Origin: Miltoncostaea sp036826475
Lineage (GTDB): Bacteria > Actinomycetota > Thermoleophilia > Miltoncostaeales > Miltoncostaeaceae
Length of the DNA: 64,000 nucleotides
Direction: 5' to 3'
Assembly: GCA_036826475.1 (NCBI GenBank)
Contig: DAISWG010000010.1
Coordinates: forward strand, 1-64,000
Shown here piece by piece: positions 17,946-26,654 of the stretch. Position numbers and translations under genes: made by a program. Position 1 is the first letter of the stretch, and the number at the start of each line of letters is the position of its first letter. Below the pieces are notes generated by a model. That model did no database searches. It saw only the letters and a program-made list of their open reading frames with translations, and had not been told where the DNA came from.

Positions 17946-18961
17946 GGAACGGGCACTCTAGCGGCACCCGGGGCCAGAATCAGGTCGAGAAGGGTCTCGG
18001 GGTCGCGCAATGGGGGCGTTCGTCCTCGATTCCGTCGCTCGAGGACCACATCCTCGGGCCGCTCGAGGCGCCGCAGGCGCCCCTCCTCGATGAGCCGCCG
18101 GTCCACCGCCCCGAGGCGCGCGGCGAAGGGCGTCCACGCCGGGACGCCGAGCGCGGCCGCCTCGCGGTTCATGGTGCCGCCGGCGCTCACCACCAGGTCG
18201 GCGGCCGCCACCAGGCTGGGCCCGTCGATGGGCCGCTCCGGCACGATCGCCGCCCCCCCGGCCAGCTGCGCCCGCTGGTCGTCGGTGCGCGGCAGCACCA
18301 CCGTCTGGACGGCGGGGTCGGCGAGCAGGCGCGCCAGCGTCGCGGCGAACAGGTCGGTCGACGCGCCCCGGTGGTAGAGCGTCACCTCCGGCGGTGGCCG
18401 CAGCACGGCGATCACGCGGTCGCGGTCCAGTCCGAGCTCGTCCAGCACGCCGTCGTCCATGACGTGGTCCGCGAGGTAGTACTCCTCCTTGAGTCCCGGG
18501 TAGCGCACCAGCTTGGGCGGGCGCATGCCGTACCCGGCGAGCGCCGCCTCCGGGATCGCGGCGGGCACGAGCACGCGGGTGGCCAGGCGGCCGTTCCAGT
18601 GGTGCATCGCGGCCGCGTACTCGTAGTCGAACATCGAGACCTGCGGCGTGCCGGCCAGCTTCGCCGCGAGGGGCTGGTCGGTGCTGCCGTGGGCGACCGC
18701 CAGGTCGAAGCGCTCGCGGCGGGCGAACGCGATCAGCTCGCGCGAGCGGTCGGCCATCGCCCGCGCCTTACCGCGCCGCGAGCCGCCGCCGTGCGCGCCG
18801 ACGCTCGTGTGGGCGATCCCGAAGCGGTCGAGCAGCCCGATCGTCTGGGCGAACTCGCGGGAGGTCACCGTCACCTGGTGGCCCCGCGCCTCCATCCGTG
18901 TGATGAAGGGCCGGAAGATCACCACGTGCGGCGAGTTCGTCACGTCGATCCAGACACGCAT
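17942..18961 (-). CDS. DUF354 glycosyltransferase-like protein
   Basis: 339 residues. VWIDVTNSPHVVIFRPFITRMEARGHQVTVTSRE at the N-terminus is the DUF354 entry, with the GT-B fold continuing through FDYEYAAAMHHWNGRLATRVLVP and DLVVSAGGTMNREAAALGVPAW, the nucleotide-sugar binding region. It probably transfers a sugar in the same pathway as the dehydratase downstream. The ATG at 18961 follows TACACT by nine bases. A 13-base C run (18998-19010) lies just upstream, next to the assembly gap, so the promoter region may be incomplete. Confidence 0.82.
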   Translation of the reverse strand: MRVWIDVTNSPHVVIFRPFITRMEARGHQVTVTSREFAQTIGLLDRFGIAHTSVGAHGGGSRRGKARAMADRSRELIAFARRERFDLAVAHGSTDQPLAAKLAGTPQVSMFDYEYAAAMHHWNGRLATRVLVPAAIPEAALAGYGMRPPKLVRYPGLKEEYYLADHVMDDGVLDELGLDRDRVIAVLRPPPEVTLYHRGASTDLFAATLARLLADPAVQTVVLPRTDDQRAQLAGGAAIVPERPIDGPSLVAAADLVVSAGGTMNREAAALGVPAWTPFAARLGAVDRRLIEEGRLRRLERPEDVVLERRNRGRTPPLRDPETLLDLILAPGAARVPVP

Positions 18962-19036
18962 CGGCGGGGCAGTGTAGAAAGGGCCAAGGCCGACGGGCCC
19001 CCCCCCCCCCAGATCGCCGCCCGCCCCGCCCGCCCC

Positions 19037-19046
19037 NNNNNNNNNN
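19037..19046. other. assembly gap (10 Ns)
   Basis: Ten ambiguous bases inside low-complexity sequence: C-rich on the left, G-rich on the right. Ten is a placeholder length, so the true distance between the flanks is unknown. Gene order across this point (DUF354 on the left, decarboxylase on the right) should not be taken as proven adjacency. Confidence 0.97.
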
Positions 19047-19077
19047 CGAGGGGGGTTCGTTCCGGAAGCGGGGGGGA

Positions 19078-19119
19078 GTGAAAGACGTGGTGGAGGCCGC
19101 CGCCAACGCCGCGTTCTAG
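19078..19119 (+). other. coding-like tail just right of the gap
   Basis: A GTG followed by 13 codons with the third-position G/C bias of real genes (VKDVVEAAANAAF, then TAG at 19117-19119). It is in the same frame as the decarboxylase that begins seven bases later. Either it is the C-terminus of a gene lost in the gap, or it is the natural N-terminus of the decarboxylase interrupted by an error near the contig end. Confidence 0.3.
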
Positions 19120-19125
19120 TGGCCC

Positions 19126-20490
19126 TTGGCCCCCGCCCGCCGCTGGCTCGACGAGCTTCCGGAGCGGCCCGTCCGCCCGGAGACCGGGGCCCGGGCGATG
19201 CTGGACGCGTTCGCGGCCCCCCTCCCCGACGCGGGCGCCGACCCCGCCGACGTCGTCCGCGAGCTGGTCGCACGCGCCGAGCCCGGCCTCATGGCCAGCG
19301 GGTCCGGGCGGTTCCTGGGGTGGGTGATCGGCGGGACGCTGCCGGTGGCGGTCGCGGCCGACTGGCTGGTGAGCGCGTGGGACCAGAACTGCGCGATGTC
19401 GGAGCCGTTCCCCGCCACGACGATGATCGAGCAGGTCGCGGCCGGCTGGATCCTGGAGCTGCTGGACCTGCCGCGCGGCGCGTCGGTGGGCTTCGTGACC
19501 GGCGGCCAGCTGGCCAACACCGCGTGCCTGGCCGCCGCCCGCAACCACGTGCTGGCCACGCACGGGTGGGACGTGGAGGCCCACGGCCTGCAGGGCGCCC
19601 CCCGCATCCACGCCCTCGTGGGCGCCGAGCGGCACGACTCGATCGACGCGGCGCTCCGCGCGATCGGCCTGGGGGCCGCGACGGCGGCGGTGGTGCCGGC
19701 CGACGCCGCCGGCCGCGTCGACCCCGATGCGTACGCCGCGGCGGCGGCGGCGGTGGAGGGCCCCACCATCGCGTGCCTGCAGGTCGGGAACGTCAACGGG
19801 GGGGCGGTGGACCCGGTGGGGCGGATCGCCGCGACCATCCGGCGCGACGACCTGTGGGTGCACGTCGACGGCGCGTTCGGCCTGTGGGCGCGGGCGGCCC
19901 GCGCCACCCGTCCGCTGGTGGCCGGGCTCGAGGGCGCCGACTCCTGGGCCACCGACGCCCACAAGTGGCTCAACACGCCATACGACTGCGGGGTGGCGAT
20001 CTGCGCCCACCCGGATGCGCACCGGCGTGCGATGGGCGTCCGCGCCGCCTACCTGCCGGCGGGCGACGACGCGGTGCTGCGCGACCCCATCGACTACAAC
20101 CCGGAGTTGTCGCGCCGCGCCCGGGCCGTGCCGGTGTGGGCCGCGCTGCGCGCGCTCGGGCGGGCGGGCGTCGCCGAGATGGTGGAACGGTGCTGCGCGA
20201 TGGCCGCGCTCCTGGCGGAGCGGCTGGCGGACGGCGGCGCGGACGTGCTCCACCAGGAGCTGAACCAGGCGGTCGTCCGCCTCCCCGACCCGCGCGGCAT
20301 CGACGACGACGGCCACACCCGCGCCGTCCTCGCCGCCGTCCAGGCGGAGGGCACCTGCTACCCCAGCGGCACCGTCTGGCGCGGCGTGGCGGCGATCCGG
20401 CTGTCGGTCACGAGCTTCCGCTCGGGGCCGGACGACATGGAGCGCGCCGCCGCGGCCATCCTGGCCGCCCACGCCGCCCCGGCGGGCTAG
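19126..20490 (+). CDS. PLP-dependent decarboxylase, group II (aromatic amino acid / tyrosine decarboxylase-like)
   Basis: 454 residues of the fold-type I PLP family. FVTGGQLANTACLAAARN is the phosphate-binding region, WVHVDGAFGLWA contains the Asp that contacts the PLP ring nitrogen, and SWATDAHKWLNTPYDCG carries the Schiff-base Lys. A TTG at 19126 gives the first in-frame start after a TAG; family members usually have a few more N-terminal residues, so the start is uncertain because of the nearby gap. The substrate cannot be assigned. Its end overlaps the convergent DegT gene by four bases. Confidence 0.85.
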   Translation: MAPARRWLDELPERPVRPETGARAMLDAFAAPLPDAGADPADVVRELVARAEPGLMASGSGRFLGWVIGGTLPVAVAADWLVSAWDQNCAMSEPFPATTMIEQVAAGWILELLDLPRGASVGFVTGGQLANTACLAAARNHVLATHGWDVEAHGLQGAPRIHALVGAERHDSIDAALRAIGLGAATAAVVPADAAGRVDPDAYAAAAAAVEGPTIACLQVGNVNGGAVDPVGRIAATIRRDDLWVHVDGAFGLWARAARATRPLVAGLEGADSWATDAHKWLNTPYDCGVAICAHPDAHRRAMGVRAAYLPAGDDAVLRDPIDYNPELSRRARAVPVWAALRALGRAGVAEMVERCCAMAALLAERLADGGADVLHQELNQAVVRLPDPRGIDDDGHTRAVLAAVQAEGTCYPSGTVWRGVAAIRLSVTSFRSGPDDMERAAAAILAAHAAPAG

Positions 20491-21602
20491 CGGGTCCCGG
20501 CCTCCACGCCGACCGACTTCGCGGCGGCGACCACCTGCCGCACGTCATCGCGGCTCAGGTTGGGGTGCATGGGGAGCGCGAGGGCGGTGCGGGCCGCCTC
20601 CTCCGCCACCGGCAGGTCGCCCTCGCGGTAGCCGAGCGACGCGAACACGGGCTGCAGGTGCATGGGGATGCCGTAGTAGACGGCGCTCGCCACGCCGGCG
20701 TCCGAGAGCGCCTGACGCACGTCGTCGCGGCGGGGGTGGCGGGCCATGAACAGGTGGTAGATGTGGCTCGCCCCCTCGGCGACTCCGGGGAGGGCCATCA
20801 CCTCGCCGAGCCCCTCCTCGGCGTACCAGGCGGCGGCCTGCGCGCGGGCGGCGTTCCACGCGTCCAGGTGGGGGTAGAAGACGCGGATGATCGCGGCCTG
20901 GAGGTCGTCGAGCCGCGAGTTGTAGCCCACCTCGTCGAACACGACCTTGTCCTTCGAGCCGTGGAAGCGCAGCCGCCTGACGCGGGCGTCGAGCTCCTCG
21001 GTGGAGCTCACGACCATGCCGCCGTCGCCCATGCCGGGGAAGTTCTTGGTGGGGAAGAAGCTGAACGTGGCGATGTCGCCGAACGTGGCGATCTCGCCCT
21101 CCGCCAGCCGCGCGCCGAACGCCTGGGCGCAGTCCTCCACCACCCTCAGGCCGTGCTCGGCGGCGAGGGCCATGATCGCCGGCATGTCGGCGGGGTGGCC
21201 GAAGATGTGGACCGGCAGGATCGCCTTCGTCGCGGGCCCGATCCTCGCCCGGACCGCATCGGGGTCGAGGCAGTACGTGACCGGGTCGACGTCGGCGAAC
21301 ACCGGCGTGGCGCCCACGCGCGCGATCGCCTCGGCCGTCGCGTAGAACGTGTACGGCGTGGTGATCACCTCGTCGCCCCGCCCGATGTCCAGGGCGTTGA
21401 GGGCGATCACGAGCGCGTCGGTGCCATTCGCGACCCCCGCGCAGGGGCGGCCGTCGAGCCGCTCGGACACGGACGCCTCCAGAGCCCGGCCCTCGGGGCC
21501 GAGGATGAAGCGCCCGCTGTCGAGGACGCCGGCGATCGCGGCGTCGATCTCGGCGCGCAGCGGCCCGTACTGGGCCTGGATGTCCATGAGGGGGACCGTC
21601 AC
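20487..21602 (-). CDS. DegT/DnrJ/EryC1/StrS sugar aminotransferase
   Basis: 371 residues. The family pattern is complete: GVANGTDALVIALNALDIGRGDEVITTPYTFYAT, VHIFGHPADM, VVEDCAQAFGA and TFSFFPTKNFPGMGDGGMV with the PLP Lys. These enzymes transaminate keto-sugars made by dehydratases such as the one at 16.0-17.9 kb, so it may belong to the same surface-sugar pathway although the assembly gap separates them. GTG 21602 is the annotated start; ATG 21587 is an alternative. TAGCGT ten bases upstream is a likely -10. Confidence 0.93.
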   Translation of the reverse strand: MTVPLMDIQAQYGPLRAEIDAAIAGVLDSGRFILGPEGRALEASVSERLDGRPCAGVANGTDALVIALNALDIGRGDEVITTPYTFYATAEAIARVGATPVFADVDPVTYCLDPDAVRARIGPATKAILPVHIFGHPADMPAIMALAAEHGLRVVEDCAQAFGARLAEGEIATFGDIATFSFFPTKNFPGMGDGGMVVSSTEELDARVRRLRFHGSKDKVVFDEVGYNSRLDDLQAAIIRVFYPHLDAWNAARAQAAAWYAEEGLGEVMALPGVAEGASHIYHLFMARHPRRDDVRQALSDAGVASAVYYGIPMHLQPVFASLGYREGDLPVAEEAARTALALPMHPNLSRDDVRQVVAAAKSVGVEAGTR

Positions 21603-21618
21603 GCGGCGCGGGACGCTA

Positions 21619-22824
21619 TCACGGACCCGTGAGGGGGGCCCGCGACGCGGCGGCCCGGGCGGCGGCCGCGTCCGGCGCCGGCGCGAGCGGCAGCGTGACC
21701 GTGATCGTGGTGCCGTAGCCCTCGCGGGAGCTCACGGTGGCGCCGCCGCCGAACCGCTCGCCGATGTGCTTCACCAGCGACAGGCCGAGGCCCGTGCCGC
21801 CCAGGCGCTTCGAGCGCGACGGGTCGGCGCGGTAGAAGCGCTCGAACACGTGGGGAAGGTGCCGCTCGGGGATGCCGGCGCCGTCGTCGGAGACGGTGAG
21901 CTGCGCGCCACCGTCCACGGCCCGCACCGTGGCGGTCGCGGTCGCCCCCGTCCCGGCGTACTTGACGGCGTTCTCCAGGAGGTTGCGCACCACCGTGACC
22001 GCCATCCGGTCGGACAGCGGCGTCCACACCGGCGCCGGCGCGTCCACGACCAGCGCCACCTTGTGCTCCACCGCAAGGTCGGCCAGGGCCTCGCGGGTGG
22101 CGTGCGCGGCCTCGGCCAGGTCGCTGCGGTCGGCCGACGGCGCGCCCTGCGTGGCCTCAAGCTCCGACAGGAACAGGATGTCCGATATCAGGGCCTCCAG
22201 CCGCTGGGTCTCGCTCGCGGCGCGGGCGGTGAAGTCGCCGCGGGTGGCGTCGTCCATCGTGGGGTCGGCGAGCGCCTCCAGCAGGGCCCGCAGGCCGGTG
22301 AGCGGCGTCCGCAGCTCGTGCGAGACGTTGGCGACGAACTGCGAGCGGAGCTCCTGGTAGTCGACGACGTCGGAGGCGTCGAGCAGCAGCAGCAGCGCCT
22401 CGCTGGACCCGCCGGCCGCGTACGGCTGCACCGAGGCCCGGTACGTCCGCCGCCCGTCGACGAACAGGCGCACGTCGAACGTCCGCGGCGCCATGTCCGA
22501 CAGCGCCGCGTCGACCTCCGCGGCCAGCGTGTGCTCGCTGAACGCCTCGAGCACCCCCATCCCCGGCTCGAGGAAGGGGAAGCGGTCGCGCGCGAGCCGG
22601 TTCACCTCGACCAGCTTCCCGGCGCCGTCGAGCCGCAACGCCACCAGCGGCACCACGTCGCGGAGCTCGCGCAGGCGCAGCTCGGCCAGCTCCGCACGGG
22701 CCGCCGAGGCCTCCGCGCCCTCCTCCGACTCGCCCGCCTCGGCGCGGGCCCGCCGGAGCAGGAGCATCGCGACCGCGGCGGCGGCGAGGATGCCGATCGC
22801 GAAGCCGATCAGGGCGGTGGTCAC
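21619..22824 (-). CDS. orphan sensor histidine kinase, PhoR-like
   Basis: 401 residues. One N-terminal membrane helix (LIGFAIGILAAAAVAMLLL), a PAS-like region (about 50-150), then HisKA with the phospho-acceptor His in FVANVSHELRTPLTGLRALLE, and HATPase with N box VVRNLLENAVKYA, DDGAGIP and GGTGLGLSLVKHI. The layout (short anchor, PAS, kinase) is that of PhoR phosphate sensors, but no response regulator or pst/phoU genes are adjacent. GTG 22824 follows GACACT by six bases, without a Shine-Dalgarno. Confidence 0.9.
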   Translation of the reverse strand: MTTALIGFAIGILAAAAVAMLLLRRARAEAGESEEGAEASAARAELAELRLRELRDVVPLVALRLDGAGKLVEVNRLARDRFPFLEPGMGVLEAFSEHTLAAEVDAALSDMAPRTFDVRLFVDGRRTYRASVQPYAAGGSSEALLLLLDASDVVDYQELRSQFVANVSHELRTPLTGLRALLEALADPTMDDATRGDFTARAASETQRLEALISDILFLSELEATQGAPSADRSDLAEAAHATREALADLAVEHKVALVVDAPAPVWTPLSDRMAVTVVRNLLENAVKYAGTGATATATVRAVDGGAQLTVSDDGAGIPERHLPHVFERFYRADPSRSKRLGGTGLGLSLVKHIGERFGGGATVSSREGYGTTITVTLPLAPAPDAAAARAAASRAPLTGP

Positions 22825-22907
22825 CTCGCCAGTGTCGCACGGGCCGGCGGGCGCGCCGGGCCTGCGGTGCTTTGGTGACGGCTCCGGTCGTGCAAGGGTT
22901 CCGCGCG

Positions 22908-24722
22908 ATGTCGCGCGCCCTCGCCGTCCCCGCCGCCGCCGCGGCCCTGCTGGCGGCGCCCGCCGCGGCATCCGCCGCCGCGGTGGAGGCCCTGCCGCCG
23001 GCCAAGCCCCCGCCGGTCGAGGAGGTGGCGCCGGGCGTCGGCTACGAGCGCATCCAGCGCGCCGACGGCCAGGTGGTCCACGTCGTCCGGGCCCCCGCGT
23101 CGCCCCGGGTCACGCTGGCGCCCGTGCTGGCGGGCGGCTCGCTGGTCGCGCGCGGCTCGCTGACCGGCGCGGTCGCCGCGCGGGAGCACCTCGGCGTGGT
23201 CGCCGGCATCAACGGCGACTTCTTCAGCCCCAGCACCAACGACCCCAGCGGCATCGTGATGATCGGCGGCGAGCTGCTCCACGAGCCGGAGGGCAGCCGC
23301 TCCGCGCTGGCGATGCTGCCGGGCGGCGCCATCGACGCCCCCAACCTGGCGCTCCAGGGCCGGATGCAGGCCACGGACCCGGCGACCGGCGCGGCCACGC
23401 CGGTGCGCACCTTCCAGGGCATCAACCGGCCCGCCAAGCGCGGCACCGAGACGATCCTCTACACGCCGGGCTACGGGGCGCTGACCACGCCCGCCGGCGG
23501 CTCGCGCTACGAGGTGCGCATCCGCCTCGACCAGCCGGGCCCGCTGGCGCCGAACGTGCCCCGCACGGGGACGGTCGTCGGCACGGGGTCGGGGGGCGGA
23601 TCGACGATCGGCGCGGGCCATTGGGTGCTGACGGGGGTGGGGGCCGCGGGTCCGACGCTCGTGTCGGAGTACCCGCTGGGCCGGAAGGTCACGATCGGCG
23701 CGACGGTCACGGGGCTGCCCCCGAACACCACCGACGCGATCGGCGGCGGGCCCGCCCTGGTGCGCGACGGCGCCGCCATCCCCCGCGCCGGCGAGGGCTT
23801 CACCGGCGCCCAGACCGATTCGCGCACGTCGCGGTCGGCGGTCGGCCAGACGGCCGACGGCACCACGCTGTTCGTCACCGTCGAGGGCCCCTCCCAGGGC
23901 CGGCCCGGGATGACCGCCGCCGACCAGGCGGCGCTGATGAAGTCCCTCGGCGCCAGGACCGCCGTGGCGATGGACGCCGGCGGCAGCGCCCAGCTGGCGG
24001 TCCGCGACGACCTCGTGATCCCGTGGCCCGGCGCGCGGAGCCTCTCCGACGTGGTGCTGATGAGCTACCGGGGGGTCACCATCGAGCCCCTCCCCTTCCG
24101 GATCTCGCCGAACGCGGACCGCGTGGACGACGCCCCCACCACCATCGTCCGCTCACCCGTCGCCGGCACCACCGCGGTGAAGATCATCCGCCGCTCCGGG
24201 GCGCCCGCGAAGCAGATCTGGCGGGGCCGCCTGGCGGCGAGCAGCGCCAAGGTGAACATCGACCCGCGCCGGCTGAAGCTGCCGGACGGCGTCTACGACG
24301 TGCGCGTGCGCCAGCTCCCGGACGACGGCAGCGGCGTCACGGAGCAGTCGCGGCGCGTGATCGTCGACCGCACCCTCGGATCGCTCAACGCGACCCAGTC
24401 GGTGGTGAAGGTCGGGAACCGCAGGCAGCCGCGCCTCACCGTGTCCTTCACCCTGTCGCGCGCCGCGCGGGCGACGGTGCGGATCCGGACGACGGCCGGC
24501 GAGCCCGTCGCGACCATCGCCAGCGGGCGCCCCCTGCGCGCCGGCCGTCAGACGGTCAATTGGAACCGCCGCGTCCGCGGCACGGTGGTCACGGGCACGG
24601 TCGACGTGACCGTCGAGGCGCGCGGGCCCCTCGGCACCTCCGGTCTGGTGCGTGAGGTGACCCTGAAGGCGCCGCCCAAGCCACCCAAGCCGCCCAGGCC
24701 GCCGAGGGCGCGCACCCCCTGA
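22908..24722 (+). CDS. exported phosphodiester glycosidase family (NAGPA/DUF2233) protein
   Basis: 604 residues from ATG 22908, which starts a clean signal peptide (LAVPAAAAALLAAPAAASA). The NAGPA domain spans about 60-390: VVAGINGDFFSP, AIGGGPALVRDG, GEGFTGAQTDSRTSRSAVGQT and ARTAVAMDAGGSAQLAV are the family core around the active site. It is followed by two beta-sandwich, FlgD-like repeats (about 400-590) and a Pro-Lys-rich tail (PPKPPKPPRPP) suited to wall attachment. Known relatives cleave phosphodiester-linked N-acetylglucosamine in extracellular or wall polymers. An in-frame start 12 codons upstream is possible but leaves the signal peptide too far in. Confidence 0.88.
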   Translation: MSRALAVPAAAAALLAAPAAASAAAVEALPPAKPPPVEEVAPGVGYERIQRADGQVVHVVRAPASPRVTLAPVLAGGSLVARGSLTGAVAAREHLGVVAGINGDFFSPSTNDPSGIVMIGGELLHEPEGSRSALAMLPGGAIDAPNLALQGRMQATDPATGAATPVRTFQGINRPAKRGTETILYTPGYGALTTPAGGSRYEVRIRLDQPGPLAPNVPRTGTVVGTGSGGGSTIGAGHWVLTGVGAAGPTLVSEYPLGRKVTIGATVTGLPPNTTDAIGGGPALVRDGAAIPRAGEGFTGAQTDSRTSRSAVGQTADGTTLFVTVEGPSQGRPGMTAADQAALMKSLGARTAVAMDAGGSAQLAVRDDLVIPWPGARSLSDVVLMSYRGVTIEPLPFRISPNADRVDDAPTTIVRSPVAGTTAVKIIRRSGAPAKQIWRGRLAASSAKVNIDPRRLKLPDGVYDVRVRQLPDDGSGVTEQSRRVIVDRTLGSLNATQSVVKVGNRRQPRLTVSFTLSRAARATVRIRTTAGEPVATIASGRPLRAGRQTVNWNRRVRGTVVTGTVDVTVEARGPLGTSGLVREVTLKAPPKPPKPPRPPRARTP

Positions 24723-24729
24723 GCGCCGG

Positions 24730-24751
24730 CCGGGCGGCGACGGCCGCCCGG
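24730..24751. terminator. hairpin between convergent genes
   Basis: CCGGGCGGC (24730-24738), loop GACG, and its exact complement (24743-24751) fill most of the 37-bp gap between the glycosidase stop and the stop of the small coiled-coil gene. A 9-bp GC stem in this position is a likely two-way terminator, again without a T-run. Confidence 0.6.
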
Positions 24752-24759
24752 GGGCCGCG

Positions 24760-25011
24760 TCAATCGTCGTCGAGCCCGTCGATCTCCGCCTGGACGGCCT
24801 CGACCTCCCCCACCAGACGGTCGATCTCGGCGTCCAGCCCGGACTCCCCGCCGCGCTGCTTCACGACCAGGTACCCGAGCTCCTGCGCGAGCGCGTTCTG
24901 CCGCCGCTTCAGCCCGAGCTCCTGGGCCTTGTCGCGTGCGTCCTCCGCGCCCTTCTGCGCGGCGTCCACGGCGCGCTTGCCGGCTTCCTTGGCTTTGTCG
25001 ACCAGTCCCAT
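24760..25011 (-). CDS. small coiled-coil protein
   Basis: 83 residues, highly charged and helical, with heptad-like patterns in both halves (VDKAKEAGKRAVDAAQKGAEDARDKAQ and DAEIDRLVGEVEAVQAEIDGL). No catalytic motif. Proteins of this type are widespread in actinobacteria without assigned function. It follows the small membrane protein by 40 bases on the same strand. Confidence 0.7.
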   Translation of the reverse strand: MGLVDKAKEAGKRAVDAAQKGAEDARDKAQELGLKRRQNALAQELGYLVVKQRGGESGLDAEIDRLVGEVEAVQAEIDGLDDD

Positions 25012-25051
25012 CCTGGCGCCCCGTTTCGTCGTGGAGGGGGAGGCGCCGACT

Positions 25052-25432
25052 CTACCTGGACTCCTCCCGCCAGTGCAGGAAGGCGAGGATCGCCGCGACG
25101 ATCGAGAACAACAGTGCGAGGAAGATCCCGAACTTCCGGTTGTCGCCCTCCAGGAAGATCATGAGCGTCACGATGAAGCAGACGCTGGTCAGGTAGGCGG
25201 CCCAGGCGGCCGGGCGCACGGCCGGCGGCAGCTCGAAGTTCATCGCCTCGGCGATCAGGACGGCGGCGGCGACGGCGGCGAAGATCAGCAGGATCCACCA
25301 TGACGGCACCGCGTCCTGGCCGCTGACGTTGAAGTCGCCGACGCCGAACCAATTGAAGAACAGGCTGATGATGAAGAGGATGCTGGCGCCGGCGGCGGCG
25401 TACATCCTCTGTTCGCGGGTGAGCGAGTTCAC
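25052..25432 (-). CDS. four-helix membrane protein, unknown function
   Basis: 126 residues with four hydrophobic segments: AAAGASILFIISLFFNWF, WILLIFAAVAAAVLIAEA, AAYLTSVCFIVTLMIFL and FGIFLALLFSIVAAILAFL. The short N-terminus is polar. GTG 25432 has AGAGAGGTG about six bases before it. Its upstream region is the tandem-repeat array, whose last unit ends in almost the same AGAGAGGTGC string, so the repeat may have supplied or been derived from a leader of this gene. Confidence 0.75.
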   Translation of the reverse strand: MNSLTREQRMYAAAGASILFIISLFFNWFGVGDFNVSGQDAVPSWWILLIFAAVAAAVLIAEAMNFELPPAVRPAAWAAYLTSVCFIVTLMIFLEGDNRKFGIFLALLFSIVAAILAFLHWREESR

Positions 25433-25529
25433 GGGGGCACCTCTCTGTCGGGCGACGCGGGGGCGTCGTCTGGGGATCGCCCGAAGCTTCGACGCCCCGG
25501 GCGGCCCACCTGCCGGTGTGGTGTGGACA

Positions 25530-25920
25530 ACCCGCCGGCCGAAGCAGCACCTCTCTACGCGGGCGCTGCGACCTCGCTTCGCTCGGTAGGGGGTGCGGAC
25601 AATCCCGCCGGCCAAGCAGCACCTCTCTACACGGGCACTGCGACCGCGCTTCGCGCGGTAGGGCCGGCGGGAATTTTCGCATCCCGTCGGCCGGTGCGGT
25701 ACCTCTCTACGCGGGCGCTGCGACCTCGCTTCGCTCGGTAGGGGTGCGGACAATCCCGCCGGCCAAGCAGCACCTCTCTACACGGGCACTGCGACCGCGC
25801 TTCGCGCGGTAGGGGGCGGACAATCCCGCCGGCCAAGCAGCACCTCTCTACGCGGGCGCTGCGACCTCGCTTCGCTCGGTAGGGCCGGCGGGAATTGCGA
25901 AACCCGTTCGGCCGGGGCGG
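25530..25920. repeat. five-copy alternating tandem repeat (REP/BIME-like)
   Basis: Five units of about 44 bp start near 25548, 25620, 25700, 25771 and 25841 (period 70-80). Each reads ACCTCTCTAC...GGTAGGG. Two sub-types alternate A-B-A-B-A: type A has ACGCGGGCGCTGCGACCTCG, type B has ACACGGGCACTGCGACCGCG. In type B the end forms a perfect 7-bp hairpin (ACCGCGC-TTC-GCGCGGT). Spacers also come in two kinds that are inverted relative to each other: one contains TCCCGCCGGCC (four times, counting one before unit 1), the other GGCCGGCGGGA (twice). No protein-coding logic is visible: all six frames give repetitive Arg-rich peptides. It fills most of the 500-bp gap between two minus-strand genes. Confidence 0.9.
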
Positions 25921-25932
25921 CACCGCTCGGGG

Positions 25933-26637
25933 TTAGCGGTCCGAGAGCCGCTGTGGTGGGTTGTGGCCCGGGATCACCAGGGACGGGCCGGCGTCGCGGA
26001 TGGCCCGGAGCGCCCGCAGGTGGTCCTCGCGCCGGGGGTGCCCCTGCGGCAGGTCCATGTCCTCCAGCCAGCGCGGGTCGGGCCCCGGCGTGTCGCCCGC
26101 GATCGCCACGACGCCGTCGGCGGTGTCGACCAGGTACGCCACGTGGCCCTCCGTGTGGCCGGGGGTCAGGATCCACCGGACGCCGGGCAGCACCTCCCCC
26201 GACTCGCCCGTCATGGGGCGGATCGTGGCGGCGTCCATCGCGCCGCGCTGCGCGCGGGCGTGCCGCTCCGCCAGCTCCCGCTCGTGGACGTGCAGCTCCA
26301 CGGGACCGAGCTGGGGGAGCGCGGTGATGTGGTCGCTGTGGAGGTGCGTGGCGAGCGCCGTCGCCACGTCGTCGGGCGACAGGCCGCGGGCGGCGAGCGC
26401 GCCGGCCAGCATGTCCCCCTGGGTGTTGTAGCCGGGGTCGACCACCACGGGCCGGCCGCCGCGGTCGCGCAGCAGCACGGTGTTGGGCCACGCGATCATC
26501 CCGTGCACCGCGTCCGGCAGCCCCCGGTACGCGCCGAAGGTCGCCGCGGTGGTGGGCGCCCGCAGCTCGATGACCTGGTCGCCGCGGAGGGCGAAGACGA
26601 TCCGGTGGGCCGGGATGAGGACCTCGGCCGTCCACAC
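25933..26637 (-). CDS. metallo-beta-lactamase-fold hydrolase
   Basis: 234 residues. The zinc-binding THLHSDHI motif (about residue 98) is followed by LTPGHTEGHVAYLV and AGDTPG, the other metal ligands, and by IPGHNPP at the end. The family includes N-acyl-homoserine lactonases and many uncharacterised hydrolases; the loop sequence after the first motif (TALPQLGPVELHVHERELA) resembles quorum-quenching-type members only loosely. GTG 26637 is the first start keeping the N-terminal strand. Confidence 0.88.
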   Translation of the reverse strand: MWTAEVLIPAHRIVFALRGDQVIELRAPTTAATFGAYRGLPDAVHGMIAWPNTVLLRDRGGRPVVVDPGYNTQGDMLAGALAARGLSPDDVATALATHLHSDHITALPQLGPVELHVHERELAERHARAQRGAMDAATIRPMTGESGEVLPGVRWILTPGHTEGHVAYLVDTADGVVAIAGDTPGPDPRWLEDMDLPQGHPRREDHLRALRAIRDAGPSLVIPGHNPPQRLSDR

Positions 26638-26654
26638 GTTCCCCGTCGGAGTCC

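Noticed and set aside
17942..19273. A longer DUF354 protein reading across the N gap
   Set aside because: The extension translates the poly-C run and ambiguous bases; the ATG at 18961 matches the family start.
25530..25920. The tandem repeat as a CRISPR array
   Set aside because: Spacers are not unique: only two kinds recur, and they are inverted copies of each other. Units differ in sub-type and no cas gene is near.
25530..25920. The repeat as a coding sequence for an Arg-rich repeat protein
   Set aside because: Periods of 70-80 bp are not a multiple of three between units, so the repeated peptide jumps frames; no start or ribosome-binding site fits.
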